Below are positions 1-11,090 of a stretch of 64,000 nt of DNA, piece after piece; within the stretch, counting starts at the first letter, position 1, and every line of letters begins with the position of its first letter. A program made the translations under genes and the position numbers. This DNA is from Panulirus ornatus (taxonomy: Eukaryota > Arthropoda > Malacostraca > Decapoda > Palinuridae): positions 27,207,894 to 27,271,893 of the forward strand of contig NC_092231.1 in the NCBI RefSeq assembly GCF_036320965.1, in the 5' to 3' direction. A model generated the notes under the pieces. It saw only the letters and a list, made by a program, of their open reading frames with translations. It had not been told where the DNA came from and made no database searches.

Positions 1-920
1 CTCAAATCAATTTTGCCCAAATTACTGCCCTCAATTCGTGAAGTGAATTACTGATCATGCCCAAATCTTTTGTGAAGGAGGTAATTGAGGCTTGAGGGCC
101 ATTCATACTCTGGTTTTCTTCACGTTGTTAATTATCTCGAAAGTACGATCTGTGATATTTCCTCCTTGTTCAGTTCATTAATTCATTTCTCAGTCTTGGC
201 ATTCACAAACATTGTGGTCTTTTCTGATCCCCTTTACAACTTTTTTAGCTCCTATGGGTACATGCAAAGACCTACCTCCACATAATTATGGGAGAAGAAC
301 ACCAGTACAGTATGAGCACAAAATGAGCTTACACTAATTGAGCTACTGAAAATTATATGGACAAAATTACTGCCACCTTTTCTGAGCCTCATATATCATT
401 TAAAATGTGTTTGGAAACCCATATGTAAAGTTTCTTTTCCATTATTTTTGCATATTTAGGATAAAAACACTGGGTTTATTGTATATTACACTGTGAAAAA
501 TATAGATTGATTAATGTTAAACCAAACTTGAGGAAAAATTTTTTTCCCCTCATCCCTACAAGGATGTGGGCACATAAAGTGGTGGTATAAGTAACTGCAT
601 TCAAATGAGTTCACATCAATAGTTTTGTAATTAGCAGAAAGTCCTGTATTCTTTGCTATAGTAAAGGTAAAGAAATTTCTATTTATCTATTTTCCTTTTT
701 ATCTCCAACTTCTAAGGGAAGGAAGATGTTTCCCTCTGCACATAGTGAAAGGGCTAAGTACAGAGTGAAAGGGTTAAGTACAGAGAAATGGAGAAAACAA
801 AGGTAAATTGGAAACCAAGGAGATGGAAGGAGGCTTTGGGGTATCAGAAAATGAACATTCAGGAGGGTGAGGGGCATGTATGAGATAGATTGAATTAGAT
901 TTAAGTGGTATATGAGAGAA
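1..920. other. AT-rich sequence, no gene recognised
   Basis: No coding region, RNA gene or known repeat could be supported here. The open frames are short and show no family resemblance. The only local structure is a tandem duplication of a 20-bp unit at 744-763 and 764-783 (one mismatch). Confidence 0.5.
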
Positions 921-3650
921 AATGTGTTGGCATTTACCTGGGCCACGACCCGAACTGTGTCCAGACTTCTTAGAGGTTGCTTAGGCTGTTGAAGGCTGTG
1001 GCCTGCAGGCCCACATAGCCTGGCTGGTCTGATACACCTTGTAAATACTCATCCAGGGCCTTCTAAATTTATCTGCTGTGTACTTTGGAGTGTTCCTAAT
1101 GTCTGCAAGCAGTACTTTGAATAGTCTTAGGGCCTGGACGTTCAAGGTACTTTCTTCTTTTGTGCTTGCCACACCTTTTAGTCTTGGAGTATATTTCACA
1201 AAGTCCTATCTATCTATATCTCTGATGCCTGTTCCAACTGAAACTCCCTCAAGGGGTGGCCATGACAATAGTCTCCATAACAAGAGAACTCCAGTGCCAC
1301 TTCTTAGCTTTTAGTGCCTCACCCTTAACAGGCCACTGGCAGAGGGCAACTCTAACACAGTTTTTGCAGAGGCCCATACCTAATGTCGCTGCTGACTACT
1401 ACCTAATGCTCCTACCTGCTACTTCTACCTAATATTCCTACCGTTTTGCCAAAAGGCAGGGTAAGCGCATAGTACTCACCGCAGGAAAATCTAGACTTAC
1501 AGAGAATGAGCTGTGCGAGTTCAGCAATATGTATGATAAGGAGAGATTGTATGTTTGTGGACATAATGCCAGTAGTCCATGTGTGGGTAAGGCAGAAAGA
1601 AAAGTCAGGTATCTGGGTCAAAAAAGTGCAAGTTGACACCCATTGAAGTGCTGGCTCACTACGCAGTCATCAATAACCCTCCCTATACCCAGGAGGGTGG
1701 CATTGGTAATATTCCTCCCTTTGTGTACCAATAGGAAATTATTATTGAGTATTGGTTTGGTAAAATGCCTTCTATGATTTTCTCACTGTAGATAATGTTA
1801 TACCTCTACTGTTTGCATTCGAGAGAGTACAGCTTCAGTGATTACAGTCATTTCCAATACTCCAACTCCTTAACCACATCACTAAGGGCCATTAAAGATT
1901 TTTGAATGCTTTCTAACTATGCAATTTCACCCACCTTGCAAGGTACTCTCAGTAAACAGTATTCTATTAGTAAAATTAGAGCACTGAACAGTCTTATCAC
2001 TCGATTCTCCTTTCTTGTCTTGAGTATCCACAAGATCCATCCTGCCATCTTTTTGGAAGAGACAACTTTTGCCTTGTTTTGATCACTGATGGTAAGGGAG
2101 ACAATTATTACTGGTTATTTAACCGGTTATTCCTATCATTATTTAACTGGTTATTCCTATCATTTGCATTTTATGTGACTTATATAACACCCCTGGTTGC
2201 AATTTTGAAATACTTTTGCAAAGTCTATGCCTATCATGTCAACATTTTGTTGTCAACACTTCTATAATCCTAACATAATGGTCATGCAACTAAAGAGTCA
2301 TATTTTTCTGCCATGAAACCATGTTGTTCTCGGTTGTGTAGAGTGCTCAGTTCCATAAAATCAGTCAATCTACATCTCAGGACTCTCTCATAAATATCAA
2401 TAATGTGTGACAGTGCTATTGGTTGATATTTACGGTCCAGTCTTTCACTACATAGGATATTCAGTGCTCATGCCAGATTTGTTTTCCAAATATCTATAAA
2501 GTCTGAGTTCCACGAGTCTGATCCTTGGGCAGAGTGCACTGTCATGTTCTCAAGAGCTTTCTCAAATTCCTGTGGTGAGGCAACAAGATCTATTAATTGC
2601 AATACAAGGGGATTAATGTGTAGGAAGAAGACGGTTGGGTAGTTTATCATGAAGGTGGAGTTTGGCTATCTGAGCGCCGATTCATATTGCATTTTCAGCT
2701 TTTCACTAATCTCTAGTTGGGGCAATGGAATATGTGGTCCTTTGGTCCTTGATCTATGTTTTGCATGAGAAAAATATTTAGGATTCCACCTGTTTCACTG
2801 ATGGCTCTTTCTGTTTCCTATGACAGATTTTCTCTTCTTTGCTGAGAGAACCAGAGCTACTTTAGATATGCAATTCATTATGTTTCCTACATGAGGCTCG
2901 TCTTTCTCATTTTGCTTGACCTTTTTCACCAGTACATATCTGCTGCATATCTAGAGTGCTTTTCTGCCTGTGCATATAACACACTCCTCTGGCATTTTGA
3001 TATTCAGCAGTGTTTCCCATTAAGTAGCAAATATATCATTGACTTTATCTTCCCTTTTTATCCATTCACTATTAAAACTTAAGTTGATGAATTCACTTCC
3101 CTGTTGGCATATGTCTTGCCTGGTAGATTATCATCCATACCTGTTTTTCCTTCACTTTAGTTACAATCAGAGTACAGCATATTTGAAATAGTGATGTCAC
3201 AGATTATGTTTACATTATTTGGAGTAGATATGAGGTGTTTTTTCTTCTGGTTGTCTCTGTTACTTGATGAATAAGGGCACACTTGTCACATATTGCAAAT
3301 ATTTCTCTTTCAAAGAGCTGCTCATCTGAGCAGCTTCCAGTGGAATTATGGCTTCAATACTGTTTCTTATCTGTTTCTATTTTATGCAAGACAGGTTCAA
3401 ACTCCTAGTTAAATTATATATGTTACTGGGTTTCCAAGGATAACAACACAAGTTTTTATGTTTCTCATATGTTCTGCAAATTATTGTGGTTTTGGATGAG
3501 GCTTATCAGTTAGTATAATTATCAGATTTTGTTTTTCAACCTTGATAACAAGCACCTTTAATTCATCACTGGAAGAATTTAAATGCTCTGTTGTTAAAAG
3601 TGAATTTTTTACATGCAATCCAACTCCTTCACATGTTCTTCTCAATCAGT
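920..3650 (-). mobile_element. Degenerate CR1/L2-like LINE (old relic)
   Basis: Read on the minus strand, fragments in shifting frames follow the order of a non-LTR retrotransposon. Around 3250-3400 is the end of an endonuclease domain (QVTETTRRKNTSYLL). About 2700-2800 is a linker like NPKYFFSYAKHRSRTK of CR1/L2-type elements. At 2300-2650 is the start of the RT (FEKALENMTVHSAQGSDS, then YQPIALSHIIDIYERVLRCR and NREQHGF). Near 980-1260 is the C-terminal tail typical of these LINEs (LRLFKVLLADIRNTPKYTADKF, given here as LRLFKVL and DIRNTPKYTADKF). Stops and frameshifts are frequent throughout, so it is dead. The clade is uncertain (CR1, L2 or a related I-group lineage) and both borders are approximate. 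Confidence 0.65.
2117..2164. repeat. Short tandem duplication
   Basis: A unit of about 24 bp reading ATTTAAC[C/T]GGTTATTCC and TATCATT occurs twice in tandem inside the CR1/L2-like relic. It is probably a local slippage event after the element died. Confidence 0.6.
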
Positions 3651-4250
3651 CACATCTGCAAAGGTTAATATTTGGGAGCTAAAACTCAGTTTACGTCTTA
3701 CCATACTATCTATACATATACCTAATTATATATCTATGTGACCAAAATTAATATTCTCAAATATTACAAATTTTCCTTAAACTTAGCAGAAATGTTGGGT
3801 CTGACTAAACAGCACAATTCACTTTTCAGCCGCAGTACCTTCCAGAAAACAATACTTCTTTAGTTTATACACAATGGACTATGTCTGCCACAGGCCACCA
3901 TAAGCAACCATGGTGGCCTGTGCTGGCCACAGGGACTGAATACACCATCACTGAGTGGGGATTTGGGGAGGAGAAAGTCATGCAGGGGAGTTACCTTTGA
4001 TGAGCTCTTGCCATGATGGTAACACTACCACAGAATGCTCTGCACTGGACTTTCTGTTGAAGAACATTTCTCTTGACTGCCTCTTCCCATCCCATGTCTT
4101 GTTTGGAGTAAAGTGCTACTTTTTTCCATCAGCTACTCTGCTATCATAGTTATCTACTCTAGGTTTATTCAGTATTGTCTTTAACTATTTGTCTTATTTT
4201 CTACCAAATGTTTCTGTAGTCATTCCATGTAAATTTCTTAGTTAGCTAGG
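3650..4250. other. Unassigned spacer between two LINE relics
   Basis: No gene or family was recognised. The stretch contains a perfect 13-bp stem with an 8-nt loop at 3889-3922, described separately. Confidence 0.4.
3889..3922. repeat. Perfect hairpin, 13-bp stem
   Basis: CACAGGCCACCAT at 3889-3901 is the exact reverse complement of ATGGTGGCCTGTG at 3910-3922, with an 8-nt loop. There is no adjacent gene to give it a role; it may be a remnant of a foldback or DNA transposon terminus. Confidence 0.7.
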
Positions 4251-6205
4251 ACAGAGCTGAGGAGTGGAGGGAACAAGAAAGGGGTATTCTTTTTTCTTTT
4301 TCAGGATGGGTATAGGAGGACAGGTGTAGTATCTCTGATGCTAGACACTGATTATGCCATAATGTTTTCTGTATGGATTCGGCTGGAAGCTCTACAAGAG
4401 TTTCATCTTTTTAAGTTTTAATAGATGGGACTTGGATAGTGTCCACATGCACTGTTGAATATACTGTTGGGATTATCTATTCCTAAGAGATTGTCAAAGA
4501 ATACTATTCAGGAGTTATGGTGGAGATTGAAACACTCCACTTGTTTATTGCAAAGCTTTCTCCAGTAGAAGTTTAGAGGAGGCAGTCGTGCTCTCTCAAG
4601 GATACTGTGTTCCTGGTGAACTCGTGCCATTTGGTGTTAATAATCCATGGTATAGCTTTGTTTTGTATCATTTGGAGGAAAAGGATATTGGTTTTGGCTG
4701 AGTTCAAGTGCTGATGGGGTGTAAGTTATCAATGGACATATCAGTGCTTTATATAGATGCAATTTTGTTTTAAGTTTAGCCTCTCTGAATCTGCAAAATT
4801 TCATGAGCTCTGCTCTCGCAATAGCTGCCCATGACTGGATGTGATGGTTCATTCTCAGCTGAACATTGTAATTTAGGCCTAATACAGTGTTGGTAAGTGA
4901 GACAGGTATGGGTATGATATGTTGGATTAAGCAAGGTTTGATTTAATTCTCCATTTCAACTCCCAAAGTGAAACATGGTCAATTTCTTCCTGAGCTCTTC
5001 TGGTTAAGTATGAGTTGGTCCTAGCTCTTATCAACTGGATGACATCATCCATGTATTGTAGTGCTACAGAGTCTACATGCAAAGGTTTGGGAAGATCCAT
5101 TGTGTATAGTATGTAAAGAGTGGGTACCAGTACAGAGCCTTGAGGTACACTGGCATTGAGGGGGAAATAATCTGAGTACAAATTTTTGTATTCTATTCGC
5201 ATCCTTCGGTTACTGGGGTAATTAGATAGAAGTTTAATGGTGGGTCATGGGAGTTGGAACTGGGTGCTTAATTTGTGCCTCAAACTTTCTTGCCAGATAG
5301 TGACAAAGGCTTTCTCTAAGTCTTTTTTACTGAGGGTAGTCATTTTGTATGTCTGGGAGTTGTTTGTACTTAGTTGGTGGTTATGTTGAGTTCATCTTGT
5401 GTGGAGTGATGTCGAAAGCCAAACTGTTTGTGTGAAATTAGGTTGTTGTTCACTAGGTGTAGTGTGAGTCTGTTGTTTATGATTCTTTCAAATGTCTTCC
5501 TGATGGACTCGAGTAGGCTAATGGGTCTGTAGTTAACTGGGTTTCGGCTCGATTTATTGGGTTTGAGGATCATAGTGGTCATTACTGTATTGAAATTTCC
5601 CAGAAAACAACCTGAGGCTAGTGCTGCATTAAAGAGGGCAGTATGGCTTTTATTGTATTATCAGGGAGATGAGTAAGTAGTTGGTAACCAATGCCTGAGT
5701 TACCTAGGGCTACTTTGAGGGATTTTAGGAGGGTTTGACCTCGTTCAACCTTATAGGAGTTGTGAGTAAATGGTCATCTGAAAGGGATTGCAGGTGTATA
5801 ATTCGTTCTGGATAAAAGTGACTGGGTCTGTTTTGTATGTGCTGTGGGACAATCTGATTGTTTTTGTACACCAAAAGATTGGTGGGGGGACGTGGGTGAA
5901 AGATACCCTCCAAATGTCTCTGAAAGATGTTTGCGATATCTTGTGGGTTTTGATGCAGAGCGTTGTTGTCATTTAGTCCACTGAAGTCTGTTTTGGGTAT
6001 CCCTCTGAGTTTTCAGATTCAATTCCAAAAATCCTGAGGGGATCTTATTCGTTGTTACTCTGCAGTGATGATTAGTGACTTCCAATATAATTTGTGGTCT
6101 TTGAGACTTCTGAGTGTGTGGTTGCGTAGGAAAGTGAGGTCCCACCGTACTAAGCCTAACCAATGTCTGTTATGATCAAACCATCGATAATAACATGAGA
6201 GGAGT
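4250..6205 (-). mobile_element. Degenerate Jockey-like LINE
   Basis: The minus strand encodes broken pieces of an RT-bearing LINE in the expected order. A short endonuclease end lies near 6170-6205 (DSSHVIIDGLII). The pre-RT region is at 5725-5972. RT finger motifs occupy 5370-5582 (VNYRPISLLESI, then KQFGFRHHSTQD). The palm is at 4927-5202 (SVPQGSVLVPTLYILY, then YMDDVIQL, where the canonical YADD has become YMDD). The region after the RT is at 4637-4852 (AELMKFCRFREAKLKTKLHLY) and a C-terminal stretch reaches about 4290. Frames change repeatedly, so the copy is inactive. Residue style fits the Jockey clade of arthropods. The 5' part (most of EN) is missing where the element abuts an RTE-like copy. 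Confidence 0.75.
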
Positions 6206-6479
6206 CTTTAGGAAAGCAGTGATGGTATGTGGTATTAGAAAGGTGGAAGGTGGGTAGATCAGAAAGGGGAGTTAGTGGTGGGATGTGGGTATACCAGAAA
6301 GGGATGTTAGTGGTGGGATGTAGAAGTAAAGTTGTTAGTGAAGGAGAAAAGAGGCATTTGAATGGCATTCACAAGGAAGGGGTGCAGGAAGTCAAAAGGA
6401 CGGTGCAAGGGTTAAAAAAGAGAGCAAATGAGAGTTGGGGTATGAAAGTATCATTAAACTTTAGGGAGAATATAAAGAT

Positions 6480-7769
6480 CTGGATCTGGAGAAGGCATAT
6501 GATAGAGTTGATAGAGTTGCTCTGTGGAAGGTATTAAGAATATATGGTGTGGGAGGAAAGTTGTTAGAAGCAGTGAAAAGTTTTTATCGAGGATGTAAGG
6601 CATGTGTACGTGTAGGAAGTGAGGAAAGTGATTGGTTCTCAGTGAATGTAGGTTTGCGGCAGGGGTGTGTGATGTCTCCATGGTTGTTTAATTTGTTTAT
6701 GGATGGGGTTGTTAGGGAGGTAAATGCAAGAGTTTTGGAAAGAGGGGCAAGTATGAAGTCTGTTGGGGATGAGAGAGCTTGGGAAGTGAGTCAGTTGTTG
6801 TTCGCTGATGATACAGCACTGGTGGCTGATTCATGTGAGAAACTGCAGAAGCTGGTGACTGAGTTTGGTAAAGTGTGTGGAAGAAGAAAGTTAAGAGTAA
6901 ATGTGAATAAGAGCAAGGTTATTAGGTACAGTAGGGTTGAGGGTCAAGTCAATTGGGAGGTGAGTTTGAATGGAGAAAAACTGGAGGAAGTGAAGTGTTT
7001 TAGATATCTGGGAGTGGATCTGGCAGCGGATGGAACCATGGAAGCGGAAGTGGATCATAGGGTGGGGGAGGGGGCGAAAATTCTGGGGGCCTTGAAGAAT
7101 GTGTGGAAGTCGAGAACATTATCTCGGAAAGCAAAAATGGGTATGTTTGAAGGAATAGTGGTTCCAACAATGTTGTATGGTTGCGAGGCGTGGGCTATGG
7201 ATAGAGTTGTGCGCAGGAGGATGGATGTGCTGGAAATGAGATGTTTGAGGACAATGTGTGGTGTGAGGTGGTTTGATCAAGTGAGTAACGTAAGGGTAAG
7301 AGAGATGTGTGGAAATAAAAAGAGCGTGGTTGAGAGAGCAGAAGAGGGTGTTTTGAAGTGGTTTGGGCACATGGAGAGAATGAGTGAGGAAAGATTGACC
7401 AAGAGGATATATGTGTCGGAGGTGGAGGGAACGAGGAGAAGAGGGAGACCAAATTGGAGGTGGAAAGATGGAGTGAAAAAGATTTTGTGTGATCGGGGCC
7501 TGAACATGCAGGAGGGTGAAAGGAGGGCAAGGAATAGAGTGAATTGGAGCGATGTGGTATACCGGGGTTGACGTGCTGTCAGTGGATTGAATCAAGGCAT
7601 GTGAAGCGTCTGGGGTAAACCATGGAAAGCTGTGTAGGTATGTATATTTGCGTCTGTGGACGTATGTATATACATGTGTATGGGGGTGGGTTGGGCCATT
7701 TCTTTCATCTGTTTCCTTGCGCTACCTCGCAAACGCGGGAGACAGCGACAAAGTATAATAAAAAAAAAA
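6480..7769 (+). mobile_element. RTE-like LINE copy 2 (young, 5'-truncated)
   Basis: A young 1.29-kb copy that begins inside RT motif A (DLEKAYDRVDR) and ends with the short-type 3' UTR and A-rich tail at about 7760-7769. It is inserted in copy 1 and flanked by an 8-bp duplication ATAAAGAT. The 3' UTR has the terminal hairpin with loop AAAC (near 7716-7750). Its close match to copies 13 and 21 argues for recent insertion. Confidence 0.85.
6483..7571 (+). pseudogene. RT C-terminal half of copy 2, frame still open
   Basis: Open frame of about 362 codons starting without an ATG at the truncation point. It runs from RT motif A (the Asp of DLEKAYD) through motif B (GLRQGCVMSPWLF) and motif C (LLFADDTAL) into the post-RT region (YGCEAWAMD, CLRTMCGVRWFD, GRPNWRWKDG), ending in VVYRG and TGA at 7569-7571. 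EN and the RT fingers are absent, so it cannot make a working protein. The catalytic FADD pair is intact. No promoter is visible. Confidence 0.85.
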
Positions 7770-9610
7770 ATAAAGATGTTTTGGAAGGAGGTAAATAATG
7801 TGTGAAAGCAAGAGAACAAATGGGATGATAGAGTGGCAGACGTAAGGTATTTTGGTCAGGGTGTTGTATGAAGTGAGAGTCAGGGAGGGTGGTTTGGTGA
7901 AGAGGAGTTGGTGAAAGCCTTGCAGAAGATGAAATTTGGCAAGGTGGTGGGAGTGGATGGTACTGCAATTGAATCTATTAAGAAAGGGGTTGACTGTGTT
8001 GATAATTGGTTGGTAAGGATGTTCAATGTATGTATGGATCATGGTAAAGTACTTAAGGATTGGCAGAATGCATGTTTAATGCCATTGTACAAAGGCAAAA
8101 GGGATAAAGGTGAGTGCTCTAACTACAGAAGCATTTGTTTGTTGAGTATACCTGGAAAATTTGTATGGGAGGGTACTGCAAGAGAGGATGAAGGCATGTA
8201 CACAGCATCAGATTGGGGAGGAGTAGTGTGGTTTCAGAAGTGGTAGAGAATGTGTGGATCAGGTATTTGGTTTGAAGAATGTGTGAGAAAAACTTGGAAA
8301 AACAGATGGATTTGTATGTGGCATATATGGATCCAGAGAGGGCATATGATAGGGTTGATAGAGATGCTTTGTGGAAGGTATTAAGAGTATATGTGTGGGA
8401 GCAAGCTGCTAGAAGCAGTGAAAAGATTTCATCAAGGGTGTGGGGCATGTGTCTGTGTATGAAGAGAGGAGAGTGCCTTGTTCCCATTGAAGGTTAGTCT
8501 GTAGTAGGGGTGTGTGCTGTCGCCATGGTTGTTTAATTTGTTTATGGATGGGGTGGTTAGGGAGGTAAACGCAAAAGTTTTGGAGAGAGAGAGGGGTGAG
8601 TATGCAGTCTGTTATGGATGAGAGAGCCTGGGAAGTGAATCAGGTGTTCGCTGATGATCCAGCACTGGTCACTAATTCGAGTGAAAAACTGCAGAAGTTG
8701 AAAAAAGTGAGAAAAGAGAAACTTGAGAGTAAATGTGAATAAAAGCAAGGTTATTAGTTTCCCCTGGGATTAGGGACAAATTAGTTGAGATGTAAATTTG
8801 AAGAGAAAAATTGGAAGTGAAGTGTTTTAGATATCTGGGAATGGACTTGGCAGTAAATGGAACCAGGGAAGCAGATATGAGTCATAGGGTGGGGAGGAGG
8901 TAAAGGCATTGATGAATAAGTGAAAAGAAAGAATGTTATTGCGGAGAGCAAAAAAAAAAGATTATTATTTGGTTGCGAGGCATGGGCTAAAGATAGGGAT
9001 GTGCAGAGGAGGGTGGATATGTTGGAAATGAAGTGTTTGAGGACAATATGTGGTATGAGGTGGTTTGATCAAGTAGGTAAAGGGTAAGAGAGATGTGTGG
9101 TAATAAAATGAGCGTAGTTGGCAAAGCAGAAGAGGGTGTGTTGAAATGAGAGAATGAGAGGAAAGGTTGACAAAGAGGATATATGTGTCAGAGATGGAGG
9201 GAACAGGGAGAAGCAGGTGACCAAACTGGAAGTGGAACGATGGAGTGAAAGAGAATTTTTAGCAATCAGGGCCTGAATGTGCACGAGGGTGTGTCCAAGG
9301 AAAAGAGTGAACTGGAATGATGTGATATTCTGGAATCGATGTGCTGTCACTGGACTGCATTACACATGACAGCTAGAGACTTAATGTGAATGAAAGTGGC
9401 CTTTTTTGTTTGTTTTCCTGGTATTACCTCGCTGATGTAGGGGGTGGCAATGCTGTTTCCTGTGAGGCGGGGTGGCATCGGGAATGGATGAAGGAAAGCA
9501 AATATGAATATATACATGTGTATGCATGTGTATATTGCTGTGTATGTGCATGTATATGTGAATATGTTGATAGGTACATGTATATGTAAGTGTATGAGCA
9601 TGTATGTTTA

Positions 9611-9617
<7 letters not shown>

Positions 9618-9670
<53 letters not shown>
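9618..9670. repeat. (TA)n microsatellite
   Basis: Uninterrupted TA array of about 53 bp between the 3' end of RTE-like copy 1 and the 5' end of an HT element. Confidence 0.95.
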
Positions 9671-9673
<3 letters not shown>

Positions 9674-9674
9674 T

Positions 9675-9915
9675 ATCCCTGGGGATAGGGGATTAAAAAT
9701 ACTTCCCACGTATTCCCTACGTGTCATAGAAGGCGACTAAAAGGGGAGGGAGCGGGGGGCTGGAAATCCTCCCCTCTCGTTTTTTTTTTAATTTTCCAAA
9801 AGAAGTAACAGAGAGGGCCAGGTGAGGATATTCCAAAAAAGGCCCAGTCCTCTGTTCTTAACGCTACCTTGCTAACGCGGGAAATGGCAAATAGTTTAAA
9901 AGAAAGAAAGAAAGA
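9675..9915 (+). mobile_element. HT element 1 (short non-autonomous element)
   Basis: A 240-bp element. Its left part starts ATCCCTGGGGATAGGGG and follows the 5' UTR of full-length RTE-like copies (compare 33099-33240) through the A/T-rich stretch and AAAAGAAG[T/G]AACAGAGA. Its right part ends in CTGTTCTTAACGCTACC and TGCTAACGCGGGAAATGG, resembling the terminal region of the LINE. It has no ORF. It is flanked by (TA)n arrays on both sides. I infer mobilisation by the RTE-like machinery. Confidence 0.75.
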
Positions 9916-9935
9916 ATATATATATATATATATAT
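9916..9935. repeat. Short (TA)n array
   Basis: About 20 bp of TA between HT element 1 and the truncated start of RTE-like copy 3. The last bases TAAAGTG are shared with the LINE sequence at that point. Confidence 0.9.
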
Positions 9936-10817
9936 AAAGTGTGTGGAAGAAGAAAGTTGAGAGTAAATGTGAATAAGAGCAAGGTTATTAGGTACAGTAG
10001 GGGTGAGGGTCAAGTCAATTGGGAGGTGAGTTTGAATGGAGAAAAACTGGAGGAAGTGAAGTGTTTTAGATATCTGGGAGTGGATCTGTCAGCGGATGGA
10101 ACCATGGAAGCGGAAGTGGATCATAGGGTGGGGGAGGGGGCGAAAATTTTGGGAGCCTTGAAAAATGTGTGGAAGTCGAGAACATTATCTCGGAAAGCAA
10201 AAATGGGTATGTTTGAGGGAATAGTGGTACCAACAATGCTGTATGGTTGCGAGGCGTGGGCTATGGATAGAGATGTGCGCAGGAGGATGGATGTGCTGGA
10301 AATGAGATGTTTGAGGACAATGTGTGGTGTGAGGTGGTTTGAGCGAGTAAGTAACGTAAGGGTAAGAGAGATGTGTGGAAATAAAAAGAGCGTGGTTGAG
10401 AGAGCAGAAGAGGGTGTTTTGAAATGGTTTGGGCACATGGAGAGAATGAGTGAGGAGAGATTGACCAAGAGGATATATGTGTCGGAGGTGGAGGGAACGA
10501 GGAGAAGAGGGAGACCAAATTGGAGGTGGAAAGATGGAGTGAAAAAGATTTTGTGTGATCGGGGCCTGAACATGCAGGAGGGTGAAAGGAGGGCAAGAAA
10601 TAGAGTGAATTGGAGTCATGTGGTATACAGGGGTTGACGTGCTGTCAGTGGATTGAAGCAAGGCATGTGAAGCGTCTGGGGTAAACCATGGAAAGCTGTG
10701 TAGGTATGTATATTTGCGTGTGTGGACGTGTGTATGTACATGTGTATGGGGGGGGGGGGCCATTTCTTTCGTCTGTTTCCTTGCGCTACCTCGCAAACGC
10801 GGGAGACAGCGACAAAG

Positions 10818-10849
<32 letters not shown>
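9936..10849 (+). mobile_element. RTE-like LINE copy 3 (young, 5'-truncated)
   Basis: Begins at the sequence encoding KVCGRRKLRVNVNKSK, just after RT motif C, and runs to the short-type 3' UTR and a 29-nt A run (10821-10849). The truncation point falls in a (TA)n array. The C-terminal frame is open over 9939-10637 (232 codons), ending in the family C-terminus VVYRG. The RT catalytic motifs are absent. Its tail faces the tail of copy 4. Confidence 0.85.
9939..10637 (+). pseudogene. Post-RT fragment of copy 3
   Basis: Uninterrupted 232-codon frame covering the region after the RT palm: NVNKSKVIRYSR, FRYLGVDLSADG, YGCEAWAMDRD, WFGHMERMSEERL and GRPNWRWKDG. This segment corresponds to the thumb and C-terminal region of RTE-type proteins. 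It lacks EN and the RT active site. The open frame probably reflects youth rather than selection on this copy. Confidence 0.8.
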
Positions 10850-10864
<15 letters not shown>

Positions 10865-11090
10865 TTTTTTTTTTTTATTTTTTTTATTTTTTTGCTTTGT
10901 CGCTGTCTCCCGCGTTTGCGAGGAAGCGCAAGGAAACAGATGAAAAAAATGGCCCAACCCACCCCCATACACATGTATATACATATCTCCACACACGCAA
11001 ATATACATACCTACACAGCTTTCCATGGTTTACCCCAGACGCTTCACATGCCTTGATTCAATCCACTGACAGCACGTCAACCCCGGTATA
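10638..11090. repeat. Inverted repeat of about 195 bp formed by two LINE tails
   Basis: The 3' UTR of copy 3 (10622-10820) and the 3' UTR of copy 4 (10894-11090, opposite strand) are near-identical. They are separated by an A run, a short TA stretch and a T run, giving a large potential cruciform with an A/T-only centre. Confidence 0.85.
10864..11090 (-). mobile_element. RTE-like LINE copy 4 (3' UTR only)
   Basis: Minus-strand fragment holding only the short-type 3' UTR, from the T run (A tail on the minus strand) and the terminal hairpin to the stop-codon region of the LINE (CCCCGGTATA). It is joined without spacer to copy 5, with TATA at 11087-11090 common to both. It carries no coding sequence. 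Confidence 0.85.

Larger units (their letters stand above)
6206..9617 (+). mobile_element. RTE-like LINE copy 1 (old), interrupted by copy 2
   Basis: This is a diverged copy in two parts, 6206-6479 and 7770-9617. The first part matches the linker between EN and RT and ends in the sequence encoding NFREN. The second resumes at exactly the next codons (MFWKEVN equivalent) and runs through RT, the C-terminal region and an old-type long 3' UTR to a (TA)n array. The young copy 2 sits between, flanked by ATAAAGAT at 6472-6479 and 7770-7777. Many indels break the frame; for example an RT piece at 8279-8497 still shows LYVAYMDPERAYDRVDRDA. The 5' end (5' UTR and EN) is missing. Confidence 0.8.

Noticed and set aside
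683..1199. Two minus-strand frames as a candidate host gene
   Set aside because: The second (980-1199) is the C-terminal end of a CR1/L2-like LINE and the first lies directly downstream of it, with no conserved motif.
7592..8042. Overlapping minus-strand frames of 75-106 codons
   Set aside because: They cross the border between copy 2 and copy 1 on the antisense strand and have no domain resemblance.
10121..10573. Recurrent 150-codon antisense frame beginning MFRPRSHKIFF, present in many copies
   Set aside because: It is the complement of the RTE-like C-terminal coding region and recurs wherever that region is intact. Its conservation follows from the sense strand.
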